Of a DNA stretch of 12,783 nucleotides, positions 5,393 to 12,783 are shown piece by piece. Made by a program: the position numbers and the translations under genes. The stretch's first letter is position 1. Every line of letters starts with the position of its first letter. Source of the stretch: Desulfobacca acetoxidans (GTDB lineage: Bacteria; Desulfobacterota; Desulfobaccia; Desulfobaccales; 0-14-0-80-60-11); the NCBI GenBank assembly GCA_022736495.1, contig DZCR01000096.1, forward strand, positions 1-12,783, given 5' to 3'. The notes beneath the pieces are model-generated. The model saw nothing but the letters and a program-made list of their open reading frames with translations, was not told the DNA's origin and did not search any database.

Positions 5393-6544
5393 ATGATCTC
5401 CTGGCCGGTTCATAACAAGGCGAGGTACGCCCTTTGCGCCAGCGAGACAGAGGCCCTGCTGGCGGAAATTCATGGCGGTAAAAAGGGGCTGTGTTCAGTG
5501 CGGAGCCTCTCTTCCTCCTCAAGGGGCCAGGGGGATGAAATTGCCGTCAATCGTCTTCTTGCCGGAACCGCCCGGAAAAAGGCGCAGGTCGCCCTTATCC
5601 TTCCCTTGAGTTCCTTTGAGATTGTCTCGGTGACGGTTCCATCCGTCAATCGTGAGGCGGTGGCCAAACTTCTCCCCTATAGCCTTGCCAAGATTCTTGA
5701 TGCCCCGGTAACGGATTATATCTATGACTGGCAGGTGGTTCAGAGTTTTTCAGAGCGTCAGGAATTGACCGTTTATTTATATCCTGTGGCGCTGTTTAAG
5801 AAATTGCAACAGGAATTGTCTCGGCGTCAAGCGGAGTTGGTCTGGTTTGAGGCCGATGTGTTTTCGGCCTGTTCTTTTCTTGAGTTGACCGGGTTGTCCA
5901 AGGATGGCGGGGCGATCCTCTGTATCCTGGTCTGGAAAAGTTCGATCTCCATGGCGGTCTTTGAGCGGGAGCGGATAACCCTGGTGCGGTCCGTTGATTT
6001 GCATTTTCCCGTTGTTCCGTATCCTGAGGAAAAGTTAGCTGCGGCTGCGGCTGTTGTCGCGGAACAGGAACTCGGTCAAGGGGTAATGGCTGTCGAAGAG
6101 GTCGCTTCCGGGTCAGTGGTGGAGACGGAGGTGCCGGCGGTGGAGGCCTTTGAGCAGGTGGAGATGGAGAGGACTGGTGTCTTTGCGGCAGAGGAGGATG
6201 TTCTTGCCGAGTTCTGTTTATTGCCAGGCAATGCAGGGGGGCCGGCGGCAGGCCCGGCCGAAGCGAAAGGGGCTGGGGGGCGCCAGGAAGACCGGCAGTG
6301 GCAGGGATATTTGCAGGATATCATTCTGGAGATCATGCGCACCAATGATTACAACGTCTCTGTTCTGAAAGGAAAACCGCTCGACAGGATTTTTGTTGGG
6401 GGAGCGGATTTTTTTTATAGTCGACTGGAGCGGGTGATTAAAGGCAATATGAGTGTTCAGGTCGAGCAATTTCCTCCCCTGAAGGTGGACGCCGATTGTG
6501 ACCAGAATCTGGCGGCCCTCTGTATTGGGGCGTTACGGAGATAA
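5393..6544 (+). CDS. mshI: MshI-like PilM/GspL-family cytoplasmic scaffold
   Basis: A 383-residue protein without a membrane segment. Residues 87-114 (R-E-A-V-A-K-L-L-P-Y-S-L-A-K-I-L and on to Y-D-W) match the motif of GspL/PilM actin-like domains, in which an L-P-Y/F-x-L-E-x-L helix precedes a conserved D/H-x-D-Y/W strand. A second subdomain with the hydrophobic strand of residues 174-191 and a C-terminal F-V-G-G-A segment (334-338) fit the actin-like fold. About 90 residues (210-302), rich in Glu, Ala and Val and then Gly/Pro, interrupt the usual spacing. The ATG at 5393 is the first start after an in-frame TGA at 5378-5380 but has no visible Shine-Dalgarno. PilM/GspL proteins bind the N-terminus of PilN and the assembly ATPase; the adjacent pilN-like gene fits that. 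Confidence 0.72.
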   Translation: MISWPVHNKARYALCASETEALLAEIHGGKKGLCSVRSLSSSSRGQGDEIAVNRLLAGTARKKAQVALILPLSSFEIVSVTVPSVNREAVAKLLPYSLAKILDAPVTDYIYDWQVVQSFSERQELTVYLYPVALFKKLQQELSRRQAELVWFEADVFSACSFLELTGLSKDGGAILCILVWKSSISMAVFERERITLVRSVDLHFPVVPYPEEKLAAAAAVVAEQELGQGVMAVEEVASGSVVETEVPAVEAFEQVEMERTGVFAAEEDVLAEFCLLPGNAGGPAAGPAEAKGAGGRQEDRQWQGYLQDIILEIMRTNDYNVSVLKGKPLDRIFVGGADFFYSRLERVIKGNMSVQVEQFPPLKVDADCDQNLAALCIGALRR

Positions 6545-6549
6545 GATGT

Positions 6550-7137
6550 ATGCTTGAACGAATCAATCTTGTTCCTCAACGATCCCTTGCCGGGCGTATT
6601 AAAAGGGCGACCCCTTTTGTTCTCGGAGGCCTGTTCTGTCTTTCGGCAGGTGTGGTGCTGGTCTTTGTGCAATATTATGATCGACGGATAAAAGTTGTTG
6701 ACCAGGAGATACAGGTCCTCCGGGGCAAGGATAATGCCCTGAAGAGCCAGCAGGCTGTGGCTCAGCAATTGGCCGGTAGTCTAAAACAGCTGGGCGAAGA
6801 GGAGAAGCAATTACAGGAGACGGTCGCCCATCTGGCCATGATTTCTGAACAGAAGCAGCCTGTTTCCGGGTTACTGGAGGCCATAGCCTTGATACTGCCA
6901 GAGACGGTCCGCTGCGAGAAGATTACCCTGGGGGCCAAAAGTGGTCAGATTTCAGGCCAGGCAACCATCTATCGTGATATTCCGGCATTTGTGCAGAAAC
7001 TGAGTGAAATTCCCTCTCTGCGGAATGTCTCTCTTTCCGTTCTCAATCTGGATCAGAAAGAAGAGATGGATACCCTCCTTTCATTTAGCATTGTCTTTGA
7101 ATTGCAGCACGAGAAGGCTGTTGTTTCCTTCCAATAA
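6550..7137 (+). CDS. pilN: PilN-like inner-membrane assembly protein
   Basis: A 195-residue bitopic protein. It starts with a cytoplasmic I-N-L-V-P motif (residues 5-9), the hallmark PilN peptide that docks into PilM. One membrane helix follows (about 22-43), then a coiled coil (about 46-100) and a periplasmic alpha/beta domain with L-P-E-T-V...I-S-G-Q-A and F-V-Q-K-L-S-E-I-P patterns typical of PilN. GGAG at 6537-6540 lies 9 nt before ATG 6550. It follows the PilM/GspL-like gene by 5 nt, as expected for partners. In msh loci the equivalent gene is often named mshI2. The job is to link the cytoplasmic scaffold to PilO and the secretin-side proteins. Confidence 0.8.
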   Translation: MLERINLVPQRSLAGRIKRATPFVLGGLFCLSAGVVLVFVQYYDRRIKVVDQEIQVLRGKDNALKSQQAVAQQLAGSLKQLGEEEKQLQETVAHLAMISEQKQPVSGLLEAIALILPETVRCEKITLGAKSGQISGQATIYRDIPAFVQKLSEIPSLRNVSLSVLNLDQKEEMDTLLSFSIVFELQHEKAVVSFQ

Positions 7138-7164
7138 AAGAAATGGAATCGGTTCGTTATTTTT

Positions 7165-7872
7165 GTGGAGAAGATGGGCGTGGGTAGGAATATTGGCCAG
7201 AGGCTGAAAAGGGTATGGGGGGCCATTGTCCATGATCAGGAGGTCCTTTTTGAGGTGCGGCAGCTTTTTTTGGGCGTGGTTATCGTGCTGGTCCTCTGTT
7301 ATGGCGCTCGAGCCATTTTGATCCAACCCCGGCAGCAAACCTTGCAAAAAAAGGTCGCCCAGTGCAAGGAGTTTGGGGACATGCTGGCCCATGGAGAGAT
7401 AGCGACGATGGTTGAAAATCAACTCCAGCAGCTTACCATTCAAAAGAAGGAGTTGATGGATAAACTTGCCCAACTCCGTTTCCAGAAACAGTTGTATCAG
7501 GAACAGTACCAGGGGGATAACGCGAAAGAACAGTTCTCCAATGTAATTTTCACCCTTTTGCCGGACTCACCAGTGGATATTGAGGGTAAATTTCTCCAGA
7601 TGAGCGTGATGGATGTCCGGTCGTTTGATCACTTTGATGTCTATCCGGTCAACCTTCAGGGTGATGCCAACTATGCGGATTTTATCATGTATCTGCGGTA
7701 TTTGGAAAATCGTCCGGAAGTGGGAATCATCAGCGACCTTGTGTTGGAACAACAAGTCATGGATACTGAATTTCCAGCGGCATCCTCAGGGGCTGAAAAA
7801 TTTGTAGACGCCTTTTCGCAGTCTGTTCGAGTCCATTTCAGTCTGGTGCTTGGACGGGTAGAGCTTCGTTGA
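7165..7872 (+). CDS. mshJ: PilO/MshJ-like inner-membrane assembly protein
   Basis: A 235-residue bitopic protein: a short basic cytoplasmic segment, one membrane helix (about residues 34-54), a Gln/Lys/Glu-rich coiled coil (about 58-115), and a periplasmic domain with Y-A-D-F-I-M-Y-L-R-Y-L-E-N near the middle. That pattern is common in PilO, where Y-x-x-x-x-x-F-L-x-x-L precedes the last strands. The start is uncertain. GTG 7165 has no ribosome site, ATG 7174 has GGAG only 3 nt away, and GTG 7180 has the same GGAG at 9 nt. All three leave the membrane helix intact. It should pair with the PilN-like protein as an inner-membrane dimer. Its stop overlaps upstream TTG/ATG options of the next gene. 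Confidence 0.75.
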   Translation: MEKMGVGRNIGQRLKRVWGAIVHDQEVLFEVRQLFLGVVIVLVLCYGARAILIQPRQQTLQKKVAQCKEFGDMLAHGEIATMVENQLQQLTIQKKELMDKLAQLRFQKQLYQEQYQGDNAKEQFSNVIFTLLPDSPVDIEGKFLQMSVMDVRSFDHFDVYPVNLQGDANYADFIMYLRYLENRPEVGIISDLVLEQQVMDTEFPAASSGAEKFVDAFSQSVRVHFSLVLGRVELR

Positions 7873-7907
7873 CAGGGGACATGGTGGTGGCGGTCAGGGA
7901 AAAGGGA

Positions 7908-8378
7908 ATGGGGAAATGGCACTCCTGGTGGCGCGTTTGCGGGCTGGCGCTGGTATTTTTGCTGTGTGGGTCCGGTGGATATCTTGGAGCCGTTGAGCTT
8001 GTGGATACTGGATCAGGCAAGGTCCTGATTGGTTCGACAATGCGAGAGGAGGCGGGGCGGCGTGGGAGTGACCCGGGATCACGTGATCCCTTTAATTGGT
8101 CGGATGCATTTGTTGATCAGTATCTGGCCAGAATGCGCAGTCAACAGGACCTTTTTGGTGGATTGCGGATGTCAGGGATTGTGTGGAACCCGCAAACACC
8201 GTTGGCCATTATCAATAATCTGCTCGTGAAAGAAGGGGAAAAGGTGGAGAAGGTCATGGTGGTGAAGATCTTGAAGGATTCGGTATTGCTTGAACGAGAC
8301 GGCCTTCGGCATACCCTGCAATTTCAGCAACGCATTATTGACCTTGGGACACAGACAAAGGGGGTTGGCGGAGAGTGA
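7908..8378 (+). CDS. mshK: PilP/MshK-like periplasmic protein
   Basis: The product is 156 residues from ATG 7908, chosen because AGGGA lies 7 nt upstream and the result is a clean Sec signal peptide (M-G-K-W-H-S-W-W-R, hydrophobic core, likely cut after Y-L-G-A). In-frame starts at 7869 (TTG) and 7881 (ATG) would add a longer N-terminus and overlap mshJ. There is no lipobox Cys at the cleavage site, so it is not an obvious lipoprotein, unlike PilP. The mature part has R-D-P-F near its start and then L-R-M-S-G-I-V-W-N-x-x-x-x-L-A-I-I-N. It ends with V-K-E-G-E-K-V-x-K-V-M-V-V-K-I-L-x-D-S-V-L-L-E, the beta-domain signature of PilP/GspC-like proteins. It likely bridges the PilN/PilO complex to the secretin encoded next. 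Confidence 0.75.
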   Translation: MGKWHSWWRVCGLALVFLLCGSGGYLGAVELVDTGSGKVLIGSTMREEAGRRGSDPGSRDPFNWSDAFVDQYLARMRSQQDLFGGLRMSGIVWNPQTPLAIINNLLVKEGEKVEKVMVVKILKDSVLLERDGLRHTLQFQQRIIDLGTQTKGVGGE

Positions 8379-9898
8379 GAAAGGCGAGCAAGAGATGCCG
8401 GGCTGGTGGGCTGTGGTTGACAGCCGTGAACTGGGGGATGGTAATCTGTCTTTCAGGCGTACTCCTGGGTTTAGGGTTTATGGTAACGCAGGCTGTCGGG
8501 GCCGACGAAGGCAAGGGGGAAGGGCTTGTGTATCGTCTGCGGGATAAAACCGCGACCGTGCGGGGGGAAAACTTGCAGGTGAATCTTTTGCTGCGCGGGA
8601 TCTGCCGTCAGGCCAATGTGAATGTCATCGTTGATGAATCCATTAACGACAGTATCTCGCTGGATCTGGAGAAAGCCAGCTTGTATGACGTCTTTCAGGT
8701 AATCATGGATGCGAAAAAGCTTCGTTTTTATGAGTCCAATAAGACCTTGATCGTGGAAAAGGCCGATGTCTCGAAAAAAGATCAAAGAGATCTGGCGCTG
8801 GAGAGACTGTGCACTACCTTTGGCGATATATCGCAGCATCTCAAGGAATTGGAGGTCGTAAAAAGCGACATCGGCACCATGACCGTGTCCAGTGACGGCA
8901 ATTGCATGATCGTCAAGGATCATCAAGAAAACGTGGGCCGTATCAAGGAACTGCTTGCCGAGCTTGACCTGCCGGCCCCGCAGGTTCATATCAAGGCCCG
9001 GATAGTAACGATAGACAAATCGGTCTCCACCCAGCTTGGTATTAAATGGGACTACACGGAGTTAACAAGAGCACCCGCCAATACGCTTAATGCGGCCACT
9101 GATCTGTCGGTGGTTAATCCGACCACCAATATCCTTTTTGGTTTTATCCGGGACAACTGGAGCCTGGAAACCGAGCTGTCCGCCATGCAGGAAAGGAAGC
9201 AGTTGCACATGCTTTCCTCGCCCAGAATAGTCGTCCTGAGTGGTCAGAAGGCCGAGATCAAGCAGGGCAAGGAAGTCCCTTACGAGACGACAGGCACCAG
9301 TGATATCGCCTCCAGTACTTCTTTTCGGGAGGCCTTGTTGAGCCTGACCGTTACTCCGAAGATTCTGCATAACAATTTCCTCCGTTTAGATGTGAAGGTG
9401 ACCAATGACTCCATTGATGAAGATCACGCCGTTGAGAGTCAACCGTTGTTGAATCGCCAGGAGATTCAGACCAACTTGTTTCTGGAGGATGGAGTGACCG
9501 TGGTGATCGGTGGCATTCTGGCAAAGGGTTCGGATTTGGCAAATCAGGAAGTGCCGTGGCTGGTGGATCTCCCTGTGGTTGGCAATCTGTTCAAAAATAA
9601 GGATGAGTTGGAAAGGACTTATGAACTCCTGGTGTTTTTAACGCCGACGATTATCAAGGATGACTATGGGACTGCGGGCCTGAAGCCGCCTCCGGCCGGT
9701 GGCGACAAGATGAGCGAGAAGAAAATGATAACCGTTCCTTCTCAAGAACGGGGAATGGCGGTGCAATCAGCGGAGGCGGCCTCGGGATGGGCCAACGACC
9801 ATGACTTGGCCGAGGATCCTTTTGCCCTTGAGAGTGGACAGGTAAGGGATCCCGATTCCGAGCATAATGTCAGGATCAGGCCGTTGATCACGAAGTGA
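8375..9898 (+). CDS. mshL: MshL/PilQ-family outer-membrane secretin
   Basis: A 507-residue secretin. The signal peptide ends V-G-A at residue 43. An N0/STN-like domain spans about 56-128 and a short N-domain about 160-200. The secretin core covers about 203-427: V-H-I-K-A-R-I-V at 204-211, S-S-P-R-I-V at 281-286, K-Q-G-K-E-V-P-Y at 296-303, V-V-I-G-G-I-L at 376-382, and V-P-W-L-V-D-L-P-V-V-G-N-L-F at 393-406. About 78 residues follow the core. The GTG start overlaps mshK as GTGA with AAGGGG about 10 nt upstream, so translation is probably coupled. It forms the ring through which the pilus leaves the outer membrane. No lipobox is seen, so insertion would need signal peptidase I and possibly a pilotin. 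No AMIN domain is present, which favours MshL over classical PilQ. Confidence 0.9.
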   Translation: MRKASKRCRAGGLWLTAVNWGMVICLSGVLLGLGFMVTQAVGADEGKGEGLVYRLRDKTATVRGENLQVNLLLRGICRQANVNVIVDESINDSISLDLEKASLYDVFQVIMDAKKLRFYESNKTLIVEKADVSKKDQRDLALERLCTTFGDISQHLKELEVVKSDIGTMTVSSDGNCMIVKDHQENVGRIKELLAELDLPAPQVHIKARIVTIDKSVSTQLGIKWDYTELTRAPANTLNAATDLSVVNPTTNILFGFIRDNWSLETELSAMQERKQLHMLSSPRIVVLSGQKAEIKQGKEVPYETTGTSDIASSTSFREALLSLTVTPKILHNNFLRLDVKVTNDSIDEDHAVESQPLLNRQEIQTNLFLEDGVTVVIGGILAKGSDLANQEVPWLVDLPVVGNLFKNKDELERTYELLVFLTPTIIKDDYGTAGLKPPPAGGDKMSEKKMITVPSQERGMAVQSAEAASGWANDHDLAEDPFALESGQVRDPDSEHNVRIRPLITK

Positions 9899-9932
9899 TC
9901 AGTGATTTGCCGCATCAGGAAAGAGCGCAGCT

Positions 9933-11573
9933 ATGACGGTTCCACAGAAAAAACGATTTGGAGATATCCTCGTTGAGGGAGGGCTGATTACTGCCACGCA
10001 GTTACAGCAGGCCCTGGATTATGGCCGTGATGAAGGACTCAAGTTGGGGAGCGCCCTGCAACGGCTTGGATTCGTCAATGAGATCGATATCGCCAGAACC
10101 TTGTCCCGGCAGATGCGGATTCCCTATGTTGATCTTGCCAAGATCGTGATTGATCCCGAGGTGGCCAGGAGTATCCCGGAGGTGATCGCCCGAAAACATA
10201 AGGTTATCGCCATCGGCAGGAAGGAGGAACAGCTCCTGGTTGCCTTTGTCGATCCGTTGAATCTTTTTTCCACCGATGAGGTGGGGCGGCACATCAAGGA
10301 TCGGCTGGTTATTTGCATTGCCTTGGAAGGTCTTGTCCTCAGCGCGATTGATTCGGTTTACAGCAAGGCGGAAAAAATTAGCGGCAAGGCCAAAGAAGGC
10401 GATGGCGGTGAATCCGAGGCGGTGATCGCGGTCAACGAGATCATGCTGCAGGCGGTCAAAGATGGGGCCAGTGATATTCATGTTGAACCGGATGTATCAA
10501 AAATAAGGGTACGGGCTCGTGTGGATGGCGTTCTCCACGCGATTAAAGAGTATCCGCTGGAACTCCATCCAAACATCGTTTCCAGGATCAAGATCATGGC
10601 CAATCTGGATATCGGTGAGCGGCGCAAGCCGCAGGATGGCCGCTTTGAGATCACGGTAGCGGGTTGCAGCCTGGATGTTCGCACCTCTATCCTTCCTTTG
10701 AACAGGGGGGAGAAGGTGGTGATGCGGCTGCTCGACAAATCAAAGATTCGAATCAATCTCCATGATCTGGGTTTTGGAGAGGAACAGCAACGGGTGTTCA
10801 CGGATCACCTGATGCGTCCCCATGAGATCATTCTGGTGACCGGGCCAACCGGCAGCGGCAAGACCACAACGCTTTATGGCGCCCTGAATCAGATCAATGA
10901 CGTGGTGCGTAATATTGTGACCGTGGAAGATCCGGTGGAGTATGAACTGGTCGGGGTGAATCAGGTCCAGATTAACCCCCGGGCCGAACTCACCTTTGTC
11001 ACGGCCCTGCGTTCTATCCTGCGGCAGGATCCTGACGTGGTGATGATTGGTGAGATCAGGGACGTGGAAACGGCTGAGATTGCCATGCAGGCCGCATTGA
11101 CAGGCCATCTGGTCCTTTCCACCCTGCATACCAACGATGCGGTGGGCGCCATTGCCCGCCTGATTGACATGGGGATTGCCCCATTTCTCATCGCCTCATC
11201 GTTGGGGCTGGTTGTCGCCCAGCGTCTGGTCAGGCTTCTGTGTCCGCAATGCAAACAGCGCTTCGTGCCGCCGGTGGAAGTGCAGCGGGATCTGGGGCTG
11301 GAGTATTCCGAGGATCGATATTTTTTTCGGGCGGCCGGTTGCCCTCAATGTGACGGCAGCGGCTATCGAGGACGTATTGCCATCTATGAGATCCTGCCGG
11401 TTTCTGATGCCATCGCGGCGATGATTATGGAGCGGGCTTCCAGCCGGACACTGTTTCGTCAGGCTCAGAACGAAGGGTTGATCCCCCTGCGTGAAGCTGG
11501 TTTGAGCAAGGTCCAGGCTGGTCTGACCTCGCTGGAAGAACTGCTGCGGGTCACCATGGCTGACAGGGAATAA
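9933..11573 (+). CDS. mshE: MshE-like pilus assembly ATPase with MshEN domain
   Basis: A 546-residue GspE/PilB-family hexameric ATPase. The N-terminal MshEN domain holds two 24-residue half-motifs, R8-F-G...G31 and K37-L-G...Q60, joined by the standard 5-residue spacer; this domain binds c-di-GMP in Vibrio MshE. The second half is intact. The first has Phe for Leu and Gly for the final Gln. The ATPase core is complete: Walker A GPTGSGKT (304-311), Asp box V-E-D-P-V-E-Y-E, Walker B region D-P-D-V-V-M-I-G-E-I-R-D (366-377) and His box T-G-H-L-V-L-S-T-L-H-T-N. Four zinc-binding cysteines are at 437, 440, 470 and 473. Start ATG 9933 has AGGA 12 nt and AAGAG 7 nt upstream. It drives pilin polymerisation at the cytoplasmic face, on the MshG platform encoded next. 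Confidence 0.93.
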   Translation: MTVPQKKRFGDILVEGGLITATQLQQALDYGRDEGLKLGSALQRLGFVNEIDIARTLSRQMRIPYVDLAKIVIDPEVARSIPEVIARKHKVIAIGRKEEQLLVAFVDPLNLFSTDEVGRHIKDRLVICIALEGLVLSAIDSVYSKAEKISGKAKEGDGGESEAVIAVNEIMLQAVKDGASDIHVEPDVSKIRVRARVDGVLHAIKEYPLELHPNIVSRIKIMANLDIGERRKPQDGRFEITVAGCSLDVRTSILPLNRGEKVVMRLLDKSKIRINLHDLGFGEEQQRVFTDHLMRPHEIILVTGPTGSGKTTTLYGALNQINDVVRNIVTVEDPVEYELVGVNQVQINPRAELTFVTALRSILRQDPDVVMIGEIRDVETAEIAMQAALTGHLVLSTLHTNDAVGAIARLIDMGIAPFLIASSLGLVVAQRLVRLLCPQCKQRFVPPVEVQRDLGLEYSEDRYFFRAAGCPQCDGSGYRGRIAIYEILPVSDAIAAMIMERASSRTLFRQAQNEGLIPLREAGLSKVQAGLTSLEELLRVTMADRE

Positions 11574-11584
11574 GGCCAGAAAAG

Positions 11585-12783
11585 ATGGCGACGTTTTTTT
11601 ATGAAGCTGTCCAGAGTGACGGCCGTGTTGTCTCCGGCCGCCATGTCGCCTCCACCGTCCAGGAGGTGGAAGGGTGGCTGCTGGGGCAGGGCCGGCATCC
11701 GGTGTTGATCAGGATTGAGGCCGCGGAGGGTGGCAGGGGCGAGGCGCAAGGCCTGGTTACACCCGGATTTTGGACAAGGTTGCACGGGATCGGCATCAAT
11801 GACAAGATCCTGTTCTGCCGACAGATGGCCACGATGCTGGGGGCCGGGGTAACGATTCTTCAGGCCCTGCAGATCATGGGGCGGCAGGTGACAAACCCGG
11901 TGCTGTCCTCCCTGCTGCTTGATGTGGCCGAACGCATTGAAGAGGGGGGGCGCCTGAGTGAATCCTTTGCCTTTTATCCCCGTCTGGCCACCCCGCTTTT
12001 TTTGAACATTATCCGGGTGGGGGAGGAGACCGGTACCCTTGACCGTTCCTTTCGGTACCTTGCCGAACTCTTTGAGAATGAAAAAGAGGTCAGCGAGCGG
12101 ATCAAGTCGGCAACCCGCTATCCCAAGATTGTTATTACCGCCATCTTTGGCGCCACGTTCTTTCTGATGTCCTTTGTCGTGCCCAAGTTCATTGCCCTGT
12201 TCAGGAGTTCAAAGGTTGAACTGCCCTTGCCCACCAAAATCCTGATTGCCCTCAGCGATTTTACCAGCAGTTATTTCTGGTTGATCCTGCTGCTGGTGAC
12301 GGCAGGTGTCATTGGCTATCGCTGGGCCATGCGTTATGACAGTTACCGCACCCTGCGGGACCGGTTGTGGCTTAAACTTCCCATTTTCGGTGACCTTTCC
12401 CTGAAGATCTATCTCTCCCGGTTCTGCCGGGTTTTTTCGGTTTTGCTCAAAAGCGGAGTGAATATCATCAGCACGCTGGAACTCTCCGCCACCGCCCTTG
12501 AAAACCTTGTGTTGTGGGGCATTGTGGATAAGGTGACCGCTGAGGTGCGGGAAGGGGTGGAGATGCATGAGGCCATCCGCCGCCATCCCCTGTTCCCGGA
12601 TATGATCGTCCAGATGGTGGCAATCGGGGAGCAGTCAGGGCAGGTGGATGAAATGATGGATAAGGTGGCCGACTATTATGAGCAGGAGACGAACTATATC
12701 ATCAAGAATCTCTCCACCCTGCTGGAGCCCATCCTTCTTCTTTTTCTGGGGCTGATGGTCGGATTTTTGGCCCTGGCCATCTA
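11585..12783 (+). CDS. mshG: MshG (PilC/GspF-family) platform protein, 3'-truncated
   Basis: The frame runs from ATG 11585 (AAGG 9 nt upstream) to the window edge with no stop, giving 399 residues. That is only a dozen or so short of the usual family length. The N-terminal domain (about 1-45) starts F-F-Y-E-A-V-Q-S-D-G-R-V-V-S-G, a GspF-type opening. Two T2SSF repeats follow. The first, about 76-198, has F-C-R-Q-M-A-T-M-L-G-A-G-V and V-G-E-E-T-G-T-L. The second, from about 277, has F-C-R-V-F-S-V-L-L-K-S-G-V and I-G-E-Q-S-G-Q-V. Membrane helices lie after each repeat (about 178-200, about 227-245) and at the truncated end. It is the inner-membrane turntable between MshE and the pilin subunits. 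It is 11 nt after mshE and surely co-transcribed. Confidence 0.9.
   Translation, partial: MATFFYEAVQSDGRVVSGRHVASTVQEVEGWLLGQGRHPVLIRIEAAEGGRGEAQGLVTPGFWTRLHGIGINDKILFCRQMATMLGAGVTILQALQIMGRQVTNPVLSSLLLDVAERIEEGGRLSESFAFYPRLATPLFLNIIRVGEETGTLDRSFRYLAELFENEKEVSERIKSATRYPKIVITAIFGATFFLMSFVVPKFIALFRSSKVELPLPTKILIALSDFTSSYFWLILLLVTAGVIGYRWAMRYDSYRTLRDRLWLKLPIFGDLSLKIYLSRFCRVFSVLLKSGVNIISTLELSATALENLVLWGIVDKVTAEVREGVEMHEAIRRHPLFPDMIVQMVAIGEQSGQVDEMMDKVADYYEQETNYIIKNLSTLLEPILLLFLGLMVGFLALAI

Overview
The window is one continuous plus-strand locus for an MSHA-type (mannose-sensitive haemagglutinin-like) type IV pilus. Fourteen genes lie head to tail. The first (mshQ-like) is cut by the left edge and the last (mshG-like) by the right edge. 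The sequence is moderately GC-rich by eye and tightly packed, with 4-11 nt start/stop overlaps and several GTG starts. I see no mobile element, CRISPR array, tRNA or rRNA. The organism is a Gram-negative bacterium with an outer membrane, because there is a secretin, an alignment complex and a DUF6701-type surface protein. The gene order is unlike the classical Vibrio/Shewanella msh locus. Protein style and layout suggest Desulfobacterota (former Deltaproteobacteria, Desulfobulbales-like), but that is inference and other Proteobacteria are not excluded.

Region 1 (1-3970) is the accessory and minor-pilin block: mshQ-like (DUF6701, Cys-rich), then mshC-, mshD-, mshO- and mshP-like prepilins. They overlap by 4, 10, 13 and 11 nt, so they are probably one translationally coupled transcript. 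The start of mshO is odd: its 45-residue leader is encoded across a 59-nt imperfect palindrome and a second small hairpin.

Region 2 (3971-4128) is the only real gap. It holds a good sigma70-like promoter, a 14-bp perfect palindrome just upstream of it, and a second possible extended -10. It probably drives region 3.

Region 3 (4129-12783) holds the main pilin candidate (mshA/mshB-like), a small TM+TPR protein (possibly a reduced MshN), and then the assembly machine. In order these are MshI/PilM-GspL-like, PilN-like, PilO/MshJ-like, PilP/MshK-like, secretin MshL/PilQ, assembly ATPase MshE with an N-terminal MshEN (c-di-GMP) domain, and platform protein MshG (PilC/GspF family).

Together these make a nearly complete pilus. 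MshE powers polymerisation through MshG, and MshI-N-O-P link the inner membrane to the MshL pore. MshA/B is the shaft, the C/D/O/P minor pilins probably prime or cap it, and MshQ may act at the surface or tip. Not seen here are mshM, mshF, a full-length mshN, prepilin peptidase and any retraction ATPase. I did not find a wholly new system. The points worth a second look are the palindrome-encoded MshO leader, the half-degenerate c-di-GMP motif in MshE, the long insert in the MshI-like protein, the single-Cys pilin, the palindrome/promoter arrangement and the permuted gene order.
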